From a virus, in the IMG/VR virus record IMGVR_UViG_3300002460_000102, positions 9,356 to 35,092 of that record: a stretch of 25,737 nt of DNA, one strand, 5' to 3'. Positions 8,516-14,804 of this stretch are shown here, in pieces. The notes under the pieces were generated by a model, which saw only the letters and a program-made list of their open reading frames with translations, had not been told where the DNA came from and searched no databases. The position numbers and the translations under genes were made by a program. How positions within the stretch are numbered: the stretch's first letter is position 1; every line of letters starts with the position of its first letter.

Positions 8516-9296
8516 TTTCAAGTTCGGCTTTCGCCTTTAAGTATTCTTCCCCCGACAGGTTTTTGTAGTGAAAAAAATTATTGTTTTCCATGAAAGAAAC
8601 TCCCTTGCCCTTGATTGTATCTGCAATCATAACCATCGGAGCTTCTTCGTTTTCGCTCATTCTTTCCAGATAATCGACAACCGTATCTATTTGTTCGGTG
8701 TTGTGTCCATCTACGCCCATCAGATTCCACATCATAGCTACCCACTTCTCCCGGAGATCCCCGAGATTAAGAACGGAATCGGTGGGCCCCATCGCCTGAA
8801 GCCCGTTATTATCTACAATCACAACGAGATTGTTTAATCTATGGTGCGCCGCGATTAAGGCGCTTTCCCACGTCGTTCCTATCGCCATTTCCCCGTCGCT
8901 CATAAGACAGTAAACCCTCCCCTTTTCTCCTTTTATTTTCTTGGCGAGAGCCATGCCGACCGCCGCCGGAAATCCAAGCCCCATGCTCCCACCCGCAAAC
9001 TCGCACCCCCAGAATCCCAAAGGCTCTACCAGTCCGATATACTTGCTTCCGTCTTGGCAGAAAGTATCGAGATCTTTTTCGGGTATGATACCGTGTTCTG
9101 CCGCAAGGGCGTATGCCGTCGCGGCGACCCAGCCCTTCGATATAACCAATCTATCGATCGCACGATCGCACTTATTAAATAAAACAGTCAGAATATCCAC
9201 GCAACTAAAATTGCTCCCAATATGCGAGGTTTGCGCCTTGTATACCATGTCCAAAACCTTTAACCGTATCTTTTTCGCCCTCTCTACGTATGTCAT
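8508..9296 (-). CDS. Transketolase thiamine-diphosphate-binding subunit
   Basis: This 262-residue protein is the N-terminal half of a split transketolase. SDGE at 133-136 and the closing VDNN at 161-164 make the TPP/Mg-binding motif (usually GDG...N). SHIGS and SKGW are further transketolase signatures. Together with the Pyr subunit encoded next it would move two-carbon ketol units between sugars. Split transketolases are known in surface-polysaccharide and aminoshikimate-type clusters, for example beside an aminotransferase. The start overlaps the upstream methyltransferase stop as ATGA. Whether it serves a branched or unusual sugar, or simply feeds the pentose-phosphate pathway, is open. 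Confidence 0.92.
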   Translation of the reverse strand: MTYVERAKKIRLKVLDMVYKAQTSHIGSNFSCVDILTVLFNKCDRAIDRLVISKGWVAATAYALAAEHGIIPEKDLDTFCQDGSKYIGLVEPLGFWGCEFAGGSMGLGFPAAVGMALAKKIKGEKGRVYCLMSDGEMAIGTTWESALIAAHHRLNNLVVIVDNNGLQAMGPTDSVLNLGDLREKWVAMMWNLMGVDGHNTEQIDTVVDYLERMSENEEAPMVMIADTIKGKGVSFMENNNFFHYKNLSGEEYLKAKAELENG

Positions 9297-9907
9297 CGTT
9301 TTTGGCAGAACGCTACTATCGTCGGGAATCGGTACTCATAGAACGGAAATAAAATACTTCGCATCTCCGTTATATGTACTTTCCCGTACGGATTTAATAA
9401 ATTCTTTACATCGACTTTCTCGAAAGACCAAATATGTCGTTCTCCGTCTACCTCGCCAGCTTCGGTTTCTCCTTTCGGAACCGATATCGCAAGAATCCCG
9501 CCGATCTTTAATGAACGGAAAGTTTCCCCAACAAACCGTTCGGGGAACTCCAAATGTTCCATAAGTTCTCCGGCGATCGCGTAATCGAAATAATTATCGG
9601 GGAACATATTTTCGTATACATCGCCATATAGATAATTTATCTCTGGGCACGTTTTTGCGAGGAACTCCATAGATTCTCTGGCGCAGTCCAATCCCCATAT
9701 ATCTGATGTCGGGTACTTCTTTTTTGCGAGTATGGGGGCAAGAGAATCGAGACACCCCAAGTCGACAAATCGCCCACCCCGGAATCTACTCAGCAACTTA
9801 TTCCAGCGATCAATGTCATAAGAGTTGGCGCCGTCAATGCTTCGCTGTTTAAATATACAATCGTACTCTTTTCCGGTGTTCAACGCCGACTCACGAAGTC
9901 GTTTCAT
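9293..9907 (-). CDS. Class I SAM-dependent methyltransferase
   Basis: FVDLGCLDS at residues 47-55 is motif I, D74 in GLDCA is the expected ribose-binding acidic residue, and GELMEHL at 113-119 is the UbiE/Methyltransf_11-type motif IV. LKIGGIL at 133-139 is the post-motif loop. Length (204) fits the small-molecule group. It starts on the last A of the sugar-transferase stop (TAATG) and ends in ATGA with the transketolase, so it is tightly coupled to both. The substrate is probably a sugar or lipid-linked sugar, from context only. It is unlike the other methyltransferase of the cluster, so the two probably modify different positions. Confidence 0.82.
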   Translation of the reverse strand: MKRLRESALNTGKEYDCIFKQRSIDGANSYDIDRWNKLLSRFRGGRFVDLGCLDSLAPILAKKKYPTSDIWGLDCARESMEFLAKTCPEINYLYGDVYENMFPDNYFDYAIAGELMEHLEFPERFVGETFRSLKIGGILAISVPKGETEAGEVDGERHIWSFEKVDVKNLLNPYGKVHITEMRSILFPFYEYRFPTIVAFCQKR

Positions 9908-10401
9908 TATTTAAAAATCTTTCCCACTATTTTTGTAAATGTCCGCCAGATAATCCACGCGTCCAAAAACCAACTCTTATTCTGAACATAAAAAATCTGA
10001 AGAACTATTTTGATCGGTTTTATCTTAGTCCAATAGTCGTACGAGGAATCAACGCTTTGCTGAAGCATCTTTTCCTCCTCAAAAAAGTGAAGCGAAGCGA
10101 GGTCGGTTAGCCCGGGCCTTACACTGAGAATGACGCTGTGCAAATCCTCTGGTATTACACCAATCGATTTTTCCTCCTCAGGTCTCGGCCCTACAATCGC
10201 CATATCTCCTTTGATGATATTCCAGATTTGCGGCAGTTCGTCTATTTTAAAAGTGCGGAGAAACTTACCGAAACGAGTATATTGGTCCTCTTGGGCGAAC
10301 GAACTTGTCTTGTCCGTTCCCTCTTTTAAGGTGCGGAACTTGAACATCTTAAACGGCTTCCCGTTTTTTCCCACCCGTAGAGATGAGTAAAAGATACCCA
10401 T
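9907..10401 (-). CDS. Sugar-phosphate transferase catalytic domain (monotopic PGT type) without membrane anchor
   Basis: RVGKNGKPF at 9-17, KFRTL at 21-25, KIDELPQIW at 52-60 and GDMAIVGPRPEE at 65-76 are the conserved blocks of bacterial sugar transferases that move a sugar-phosphate from UDP-sugar to undecaprenyl phosphate. D54-E55 correspond to the catalytic Asp-Glu dyad of PglC-type enzymes. The family normally starts with a re-entrant membrane helix about 30 residues before this point; here an in-frame TGA a few codons upstream of the ATG rules out an extension. Two hydrophobic stretches near the C-terminus could still touch the membrane. This is the first gene of the leftward operon, with a consensus promoter ending 8 bases before its ATG. 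Confidence 0.87.
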   Translation of the reverse strand: MGIFYSSLRVGKNGKPFKMFKFRTLKEGTDKTSSFAQEDQYTRFGKFLRTFKIDELPQIWNIIKGDMAIVGPRPEEEKSIGVIPEDLHSVILSVRPGLTDLASLHFFEEEKMLQQSVDSSYDYWTKIKPIKIVLQIFYVQNKSWFLDAWIIWRTFTKIVGKIFK

Positions 10402-10409
10402 AAGGTTGT

Positions 10410-10438
10410 ATTGTAAATCAACGATTTTGCGTTGTCAA
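10410..10438 (-). promoter_or_regulatory. Leftward sigma70-type promoter for the glycan/packaging operon
   Basis: Reading leftward, TTGACA (10438-10433) and TACAAT (10415-10410) are separated by exactly 17 bases. The predicted start lies within about 1-3 bases of the first ATG at 10401, so the mRNA would be leaderless. The -35 box overlaps the left arm of the 23-bp palindrome. Confidence 0.75.
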
Positions 10439-10459
10439 ATGTCCAATTATTGAACATTT
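10437..10459. promoter_or_regulatory. 23-bp palindromic operator candidate between divergent promoters
   Basis: The two 11-bp arms (starting AAATGT, ending ACATTT, centre at 10448) match at 10 of 11 positions; only 10443 against 10453 differs. It overlaps the leftward -35 box and ends 7 bases before the rightward -35 box. This placement fits a dimeric repressor or activator that switches between the two operons. The binding protein is unknown; the small HTH protein at 11574 is one candidate. Confidence 0.6.
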
Positions 10460-10466
10460 TGAGGAG

Positions 10467-10496
10467 TTGACTTTTTATCGGGACTTAGCGTATATT
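10467..10496 (+). promoter_or_regulatory. Rightward promoter for the early region
   Basis: TTGACT (10467-10472) and TATATT (10491-10496) are spaced by 18 bases. Transcription would begin near 10503 and give a leader of about 100 nt before the initiator ATG. The two hexamers are weaker than those of the leftward promoter. Confidence 0.55.
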
Positions 10497-10508
10497 GATA
10501 TTGCTATT

Positions 10509-10577
10509 CCGGCCAAGCGGAAAATAATCGGAGTGGTTGCGCTCATCGCTTGACCGGTGGGCGCTACCAGTCCGATT
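10509..10577 (+). ncRNA. Structured leader or attenuator with interleaved stems
   Basis: Two long pairings interleave. Stem A pairs 10509-10519 with 10547-10557 (10 of 11 bp). Stem T pairs 10526-10542 with 10561-10577 (AATCGGA, TGGT and GCGC blocks, with two internal mismatches) and is followed by TTTTTATT-like sequence, as in an intrinsic terminator. The 3' arm of A sits in the loop of T, so the topology is A-T-A'-T'. The linkers (3-6 nt) look too short for a full pseudoknot, so the stems probably exclude each other. It could attenuate initiator transcription or release a small RNA of about 75 nt. It matches no riboswitch I know. Confidence 0.5.
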
Positions 10578-10602
10578 TTTATTAACGGCCGAAAACTAGA
10601 AA

Positions 10603-11499
10603 ATGAAGGATAAATATGTAGATAATAGCGGCGATCGAAAGTATTTCGCTATGATCCCGTATTATGTCGTAAATCACTCGTGCGCATACGAGCAAAGCCT
10701 CTATCTCGTAATGAAACGAATCGCAAGCGAGAACGGGACCTGTTGGGCTTCCCCGGAATATATCGGGAAAAGCATGGGCTGCTCAAAGAACACGGTTATT
10801 AAATATCGAAAGTCGTTGGAAAAGCGCGGTTGGATAAGAATGATAGGGCAAAGGAAGTCGGGGAAGACATCCCAACTAGTACGCGAATACGAAATCGTCG
10901 ATCTCTGGGAAATAAACCTCGCGTACTATAAAAGCAAAAAGGTGTCAATGGTTGACACCTTAAAGGGCGAAAGGTGTCAACTGGTGACTGGAAAGGTGTC
11001 ACCAGTTGGTAACGAAGAAGAATATATATACAAAGATAATACAGTGGCTACGCCACAGGAGTTTTCCTTTAAGAACTATATCGAGAAGATGAAGCAATCG
11101 GCTCAGAAGCATATTCAAATAATCGTTCTTTATTGGGAAGGGAAAGGTTTTACTTTCGATAGTGTCGATATGGCTCGGAAGGCGTTAAAAAGAGAGTTCC
11201 GCCCGGCGACCAACTTGGTTGATTACGAACTACCGAAAATCGAATCCACGATCAAATTCTTAAAGAACGAGTATGACAAAAAGGGATTGTCATGGACACT
11301 CGAAACGGTGCATAAGAAAATCGACGATCAACCCGATAAACCGCAGAATCGTCTTTGTGCTTTTTGTTTAGAAAAAGACGCAACGGTACTTGTAAAGATG
11401 TCCGGCGAGAAACTTCGGTGGTGCGGGAAGTGCCATACGGGAATTGAGGCGGTAGACAAGAAAGCGGTGGTGGCAAGCGTAAATAGACCCGATTTATAG
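10603..11499 (+). CDS. Replication initiator with winged-helix domain and C-terminal zinc ribbon
   Basis: The first about 100 residues resemble the HTH_36-type winged helix of plasmid and phage initiators: WASPEYIGKSMGCSKNTVIKY is followed by a second helix and KRGWI, the usual wing entry. A variable linker of about residues 113-142 is the part whose DNA carries the iteron array. The C-terminus has four cysteines at 252, 255, 274 and 277 (CAFC and CGKC), a zinc ribbon. It is the first gene of the rightward operon after a structured leader, and SSB and exonuclease genes follow. By analogy with lambda O, the protein would bind the repeats inside its own gene and recruit replication proteins. 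The helicase or primase partner is not in the window. Confidence 0.72.
   Translation: MKDKYVDNSGDRKYFAMIPYYVVNHSCAYEQSLYLVMKRIASENGTCWASPEYIGKSMGCSKNTVIKYRKSLEKRGWIRMIGQRKSGKTSQLVREYEIVDLWEINLAYYKSKKVSMVDTLKGERCQLVTGKVSPVGNEEEYIYKDNTVATPQEFSFKNYIEKMKQSAQKHIQIIVLYWEGKGFTFDSVDMARKALKREFRPATNLVDYELPKIESTIKFLKNEYDKKGLSWTLETVHKKIDDQPDKPQNRLCAFCLEKDATVLVKMSGEKLRWCGKCHTGIEAVDKKAVVASVNRPDL
10939..11030. repeat. Iteron-like array and AT-rich tract inside the initiator gene (candidate origin)
   Basis: The decamer AAGGTGTCAA occurs at 10939-10948, inverted at 10952-10961, direct at 10971-10980, and with one end change at 10993-11002. The first two copies form a perfect 10-bp inverted repeat with a 3-bp spacer. 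A second perfect inverted repeat with 11-bp arms pairs 10978-10988 with 10998-11008. Direct copies are 32 and 22 bp apart, close to whole helical turns. The AT-rich run AATATATATA follows at 11021-11030 and could be the unwinding element. This is the layout of lambda-type origins embedded in the initiator gene. Confidence 0.65.
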
Positions 11500-11518
11500 C
11501 GATTTCATTGGGTTTTTG

Positions 11519-11527
11519 TTATCCACA
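11519..11527. promoter_or_regulatory. Consensus DnaA box
   Basis: TTATCCACA matches the DnaA-box consensus exactly. It lies just after the initiator stop and 9 bases before the next -35 box. It could bring host DnaA to the origin region or regulate the promoter. A single 9-mer may also be chance; the same word at 21988 falls inside a coding region. Confidence 0.45.
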
Positions 11528-11536
11528 GATACATGG

Positions 11537-11564
11537 TTGACAACATTTGACATATAGATATAAT
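11537..11564 (+). promoter_or_regulatory. Consensus promoter of the small HTH gene
   Basis: TTGACA (11537-11542) and TATAAT (11559-11564) are both perfect, with 16-bp spacing. The ATG at 11574 begins 9 bases after the -10 box, so the transcript would be almost leaderless. The spacer contains ACATTTGACA, also present at the leftward promoter (10433-10442, other strand). Confidence 0.75.
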
Positions 11565-11573
11565 TCAAGAGAA

Positions 11574-11768
11574 ATGAAAAGATCAACAAAAGCAAGAAAC
11601 GTGGCGCAGCAAGAGGAGATGATAAAATTACGAAACACCATAGACCCGATTACCGGAATGTATTACACGTTACAGTCGATCGGGGATAAATATGGACTAT
11701 GCAGAGAGCGTGTTCGGCAGATTATCGGGAACACGGGATTCAAAAAAGTTTATCCAAGTAAAAAATGA
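11574..11768 (+). CDS. Small helix-turn-helix protein (sigma-70 region 4-like)
   Basis: This 64-residue basic protein ends with YTLQSIGDKYGLCRERVRQI, the region-4 sigma-type helix-turn-helix that reads -35 boxes, followed by a lysine-rich tail. No other sigma region is present. It could be a transcription regulator, an anti-sigma-like decoy or a small DNA-binding protein. The ATG at 11574 is chosen because an upstream in-frame TTG lies inside the promoter. Its own promoter has perfect hexamers and shares a 10-mer with the leftward operon promoter, so autoregulation and control of the late operon are attractive but unproven. Confidence 0.62.
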   Translation: MKRSTKARNVAQQEEMIKLRNTIDPITGMYYTLQSIGDKYGLCRERVRQIIGNTGFKKVYPSKK

Positions 11769-11792
11769 AAACGGGCGCGAACCCGTTTCATT
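11764..11792 (+). terminator. Hairpin after the HTH gene (terminator-like)
   Basis: AATGAAA/TTTCATT and CGGG/CCCG form an 11-bp stem with one bulged A and a 6-nt loop, overlapping the stop codon. The run of U after it is short, so termination may be partial. Confidence 0.45.
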
Positions 11793-11833
11793 AAGCGTCG
11801 TAAAAACAATTAAGTCATTAGTATTATAACAAC

Positions 11834-12166
11834 ATGTGCCTAAAAGAAAAGATGCAGGAAATCGCTAAGAACATAGCCGGAGTATCAAAAGAGGATCTTG
11901 CATATATGCTCGATACCTTAGATGAAAGTTTCAAGGTTGGTGCGATGATTATTCTTACCCGGGTGAGTCGGACAGCAAAAGACCCAAGAAATCAGTGCGA
12001 AATTCGCAAAATGAAAGAGTTGATTTCCGCTACCGAGATCGAGATGTTCTGCAAAATTTGCGGAAACAAAATAACGGAAAGCGCAGTAGAGGATACGGAG
12101 GGATTCGATGCAACGGTCGAACTCGGGCACGACGAAACTTGCTCGAAGGTATACGCATTAGTATAA
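11834..12166 (+). CDS. Hypothetical protein with C-terminal zinc site
   Basis: This 110-residue protein is not recognised. The first half is helical and acidic. The last third contains CKICGNK and then GHDETC, a likely zinc-binding C-C-H-C set. The ATG has no Shine-Dalgarno, but TATTAT ends 6 bases before it and might be a -10 box, although no good -35 is seen. It sits 6 bases before the exonuclease gene and may work with the replication module. A shorter frame in the same DNA on the other strand was judged a shadow. Confidence 0.55.
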   Translation: MCLKEKMQEIAKNIAGVSKEDLAYMLDTLDESFKVGAMIILTRVSRTAKDPRNQCEIRKMKELISATEIEMFCKICGNKITESAVEDTEGFDATVELGHDETCSKVYALV

Positions 12167-12172
12167 AAACAA

Positions 12173-13129
12173 ATGGAATATACAAAAGAAACCGAGGCGC
12201 TGATTCGACCGCTTATCGAGAGAATCAATCTACAGGATAAAATCCGAGATGCGATCAACGATATGATGGCGAAAGTATCTATTGACGAATCGCACAACTA
12301 TACTCGCCTTTCCGACGGCAAATGGCTCGCCGGCACAACAAGCGTATCGGGAATCTATCCGAAAGATTGGCTCGCCGCATGGGGCGCGAAAGAAGCAGTT
12401 AAGGATTTAGGGTATTCCGATTTCCCGGGAGATACGAAAGAAGCGGAGAAGATGCTCGAAAAAATCCGTAACCTCGCATCAGACGAAAAGAAAACCGATG
12501 TAGAAAGGTACCTCGCCATTCTCAAGGAAGCAAAAGGCGCGAGTTTCCGAAAGAGCAAGGAAGCGTTACTCGACGGGAAAGAAGGACACGAGTGGATTGA
12601 GGCGTACATCAAGGCAAAGATTCGATTTGAGATATTACCGCAACTACCCGAAGGAAAGCTTGATAGACCACTAAAGCAGTTCGTAGAATGGGCAGAAAAA
12701 GAGGTGGACTACTGGATTTTATCGGAAGCGAGGGTATGTGACGTAGAAAAAGAATATGCGGGAACGCTTGATGCGGTTGCAAAGATGAGGTCCGGGGATC
12801 TCGCGCTTATCGATGCGAAGTTCGCCTCGCATATTAGCGAGGAGTATTCGTTGCAGACCGCCGGCTACGCCGCAACGTTCGAGAAATACGATATCAAATT
12901 CGACAAAAGAATAATCGTGCGCCTACCGAAGACGCTAGAAAAGCAAGAATGGGATAAGAAATCTCATATCTACTCGATGATCGAAAACACAATAGAGGTT
13001 CGCGAAATTGATTCTCCGTATGAGTTTGACCGGGACTCGTTCTATTCCGCGCTCAAAGTAAGTAAATGGATAAACTATATGAAACGAAAAGAAAATAAAC
13101 CGTCGGAAGTAATTAAAAATATAGAGTAA
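12173..13129 (+). CDS. PD-(D/E)XK nuclease (Cas4/RecB-like recombination exonuclease)
   Basis: This 318-residue protein has the RecB-type nuclease motifs: a possible leading histidine at 139 (EGHEW), GTLD at 197-200, the IDAK motif with D214 and K216, and QTAGY at 228-232 (QxxxY). In phages these nucleases resect double-stranded ends for recombination with an SSB or annealing protein. The SSB-like gene starts on the last base of this stop codon (TAATG) and supports such a pair. An iron-sulphur cluster as in Cas4 is not evident, because the required cysteines are missing. No Shine-Dalgarno is present. Confidence 0.8.
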   Translation: MEYTKETEALIRPLIERINLQDKIRDAINDMMAKVSIDESHNYTRLSDGKWLAGTTSVSGIYPKDWLAAWGAKEAVKDLGYSDFPGDTKEAEKMLEKIRNLASDEKKTDVERYLAILKEAKGASFRKSKEALLDGKEGHEWIEAYIKAKIRFEILPQLPEGKLDRPLKQFVEWAEKEVDYWILSEARVCDVEKEYAGTLDAVAKMRSGDLALIDAKFASHISEEYSLQTAGYAATFEKYDIKFDKRIIVRLPKTLEKQEWDKKSHIYSMIENTIEVREIDSPYEFDRDSFYSALKVSKWINYMKRKENKPSEVIKNIE

Positions 13130-13740
13130 TGGCAAAATACAATTTTAGCGAGCAATTAAAAGGGGATGGATCTTTCACAAACGAAAGATTTAAGTTTGTC
13201 GAGGGAAGGAACGCCGTTCGTGTACTATCGGAAAGCGCAATCGTTCTATCGCACTTTCTCGGAAAAGGCGCAAAGCCGGCAACGTGTTACGGCATTAAGA
13301 ATGGTTGCCCGCGACACGATAAAAAAGACGAGGTCCCGGGAAAGAAGTGGGTGGTTTGGGTGCTTGATCGTGCGGATGGAAAGATAAAGACGGCGAATTT
13401 CCCCTATAAGGTTATTCAGGCGGTAGCGGATCTTCAGAACAACGAAGATTTCTCGTTCGACGAAGTGCCCATGCCGTACGATATCGTTATCAACGCCACG
13501 AATGCGGGAACGAAAGAGGTGGTATATTCGGTAACCCCACGTCCAGCAAGAACTCCGCTTACAAACGAAGAATTGTTAGAACTTTCCTCGAAAACTCCCG
13601 TTACCGACATTGTATCGAGAATGAAAGAGAAGCAGAGGAAATTAGATGAATCAGACGGAACACTCATTTATCCGATCGAAATCGAAGGTGATCCGTTGGA
13701 AGACGGACCGAAAGAGTTGGGTGACGAAATCCCTTATTAA
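13129..13740 (+). CDS. Phage single-stranded DNA-binding protein (SSB-like)
   Basis: This 203-residue protein has an N-terminal GRNAVRVL and then HF and GCPRHD segments, with KKWVVWVLDRADGKI as in phage ssDNA-binding proteins of the gp32/gp2.5 type. The C-terminus is acidic and ends DEIPY, like the acidic tails with which SSBs recruit partners. It starts on the last base of the exonuclease stop, so the two are co-translated. The zinc-like pattern (CYGIKNGCPRH) could be structural. The exact fold is not certain, but the operon position with the nuclease supports the role. Confidence 0.7.
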   Translation: MAKYNFSEQLKGDGSFTNERFKFVEGRNAVRVLSESAIVLSHFLGKGAKPATCYGIKNGCPRHDKKDEVPGKKWVVWVLDRADGKIKTANFPYKVIQAVADLQNNEDFSFDEVPMPYDIVINATNAGTKEVVYSVTPRPARTPLTNEELLELSSKTPVTDIVSRMKEKQRKLDESDGTLIYPIEIEGDPLEDGPKELGDEIPY

Positions 13741-13741
13741 T

Positions 13742-14218
13742 ATGAAAAATCTACCCATTGGCGCATCAGAGGCCAATAAGATAGTCCGATTGATCGACGA
13801 AGCGAAGCACAACATCGTTCGGAACTTCCTCGTCATCGGAAAGTGCCTGTCTCTGTTGTCCGAGAACCGCGGCTGGAAATACTCCGGGAACCACATCGAA
13901 ACATTTGACGACTTCTTAAAGGAAATCCGACTCGGGAGGACGACCGCCTATAACTGCATGAAAATCTACCGAATCTTCGGTGGCGTTCTCGAATCAAAAA
14001 TGTCCGATAAATTGGACATCGACTATACGCGGCTCATCAGATTACTCCCGGTGGTATCGGACAATAATGCAGAGGAGTGGCTTCACAAGGCGTACTCGCT
14101 GCCCACCGGGGAATTTGAACAAGCGGTCGCCGAATCAAAGCGAGGATCGCCATGCCAACACGAGGAATTGGAGGATTGGAAAAGGTGCGCTAATTGCGGT
14201 AGGTTTCTAAAACAATGA
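13742..14218 (+). CDS. Hypothetical protein with DUF3102-like HTH segment and zinc tail
   Basis: The ATG lies 1 base after the SSB stop, giving 158 residues. The middle, FDDFLKEIRLGRTTAYNCMKI, resembles the DUF3102 or ParB-like helix-turn-helix found in many phage early genes. The last 25 residues hold CQHEE and CANCG, a possible zinc site. I know of no biochemical function for this type; a DNA-binding regulator is most likely. The stop overlaps the next start as ATGA. A longer in-frame reading from inside the SSB gene was rejected. Confidence 0.6.
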   Translation: MKNLPIGASEANKIVRLIDEAKHNIVRNFLVIGKCLSLLSENRGWKYSGNHIETFDDFLKEIRLGRTTAYNCMKIYRIFGGVLESKMSDKLDIDYTRLIRLLPVVSDNNAEEWLHKAYSLPTGEFEQAVAESKRGSPCQHEELEDWKRCANCGRFLKQ

Positions 14219-14457
14219 CAGAACTCTGCAAATCCGACCATGAGTACCGAATGGATTGGGATAAAAAGAGCAAACAGTTCGTGTTTACTTGCCGAAAGTG
14301 CGGCATAAGTGAATCGTTGGCTAATGTTCGATCAAAATCGTCAGACAAAACGGCCGGGCTATGCAAGATATTCATAGATCCAAATGAACATCAAAAAAAT
14401 GCAGGATATGGTCAAGGAGATACTGCGGACAAAGCCGGAAACGAGGGATTCATTTAA
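14215..14457 (+). CDS. Small zinc-ribbon protein
   Basis: This 80-residue protein starts with C..H spacing followed by FTCRKCG, a compact zinc ribbon. Its start overlaps the previous stop as ATGA. The last 24 codons overlap the next gene, an overlap of 74 bases, so only the first two thirds look conserved in style. The role is unknown; other early genes in this region have similar zinc sites. Confidence 0.5.
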   Translation: MTELCKSDHEYRMDWDKKSKQFVFTCRKCGISESLANVRSKSSDKTAGLCKIFIDPNEHQKNAGYGQGDTADKAGNEGFI

Positions 14458-14662
14458 GAAACTATACCTTGAGTTCTGGGATATTCAGGGGCTTCACTTG
14501 ACCGAGGACCAGCGAAAATACTTCATACTTCATTGCGCCGAACCGTCGTCGATATTACGCCGGGCGCAGGAAGTGCAGAACGGTCTTGGGCTATACCGTC
14601 CAACCGATCCGATGGCGGTGCAGCGAGAATTATTTGCCACCGGGTGGCACCTAAAGCAATGA
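14384..14662 (+). CDS. Hypothetical 92-residue protein
   Basis: The protein is helical and hydrophilic, with the DQRKYFILHCAEPSSILRR stretch in the middle and LYRPTDPMAVQREL near the end. I do not recognise the family. Clean coding composition and the ATGA overlap with the next small gene support it as real, despite the 74-base overlap with the previous zinc protein. Confidence 0.55.
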   Translation: MNIKKMQDMVKEILRTKPETRDSFKKLYLEFWDIQGLHLTEDQRKYFILHCAEPSSILRRAQEVQNGLGLYRPTDPMAVQRELFATGWHLKQ

Positions 14663-14787
14663 ATGACCCACTCATTGAATCAATGATGTCCCGCCTCTAC
14701 GATTCATACTATAAGGCGGTAGACGATAAGTGGGTGGTGATATTCTTTGCAGAGATACGGAAGATGCTATACAAAATTAAGTCGTAA
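14659..14787 (+). CDS. Hypothetical 42-residue protein
   Basis: The ATG overlaps the previous stop as ATGA, giving 42 residues rich in aromatics, with WVVIFFAEI in the middle and a lysine-rich tail. A longer frame starting inside the previous gene has no support. Function unknown; it may be a membrane-touching or protein-binding peptide. Confidence 0.45.
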   Translation: MNDPLIESMMSRLYDSYYKAVDDKWVVIFFAEIRKMLYKIKS

Positions 14788-14804
14788 GTAAGAATAAATT
14801 TATT

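Noticed and set aside
1144-9564. Medium-length frames on the plus strand opposite the leftward operon (for example 3666-4025, 8941-9564)
   Set aside because: They lie entirely opposite well-supported genes with clear motifs and lack own start signals; treated as shadow frames.
10509-10577. tRNA or tRNA-like element in the early leader
   Set aside because: No TTCRA-type T-loop, anticodon arm or CCA-compatible acceptor stem could be drawn; the pairing pattern is of interleaved hairpins.
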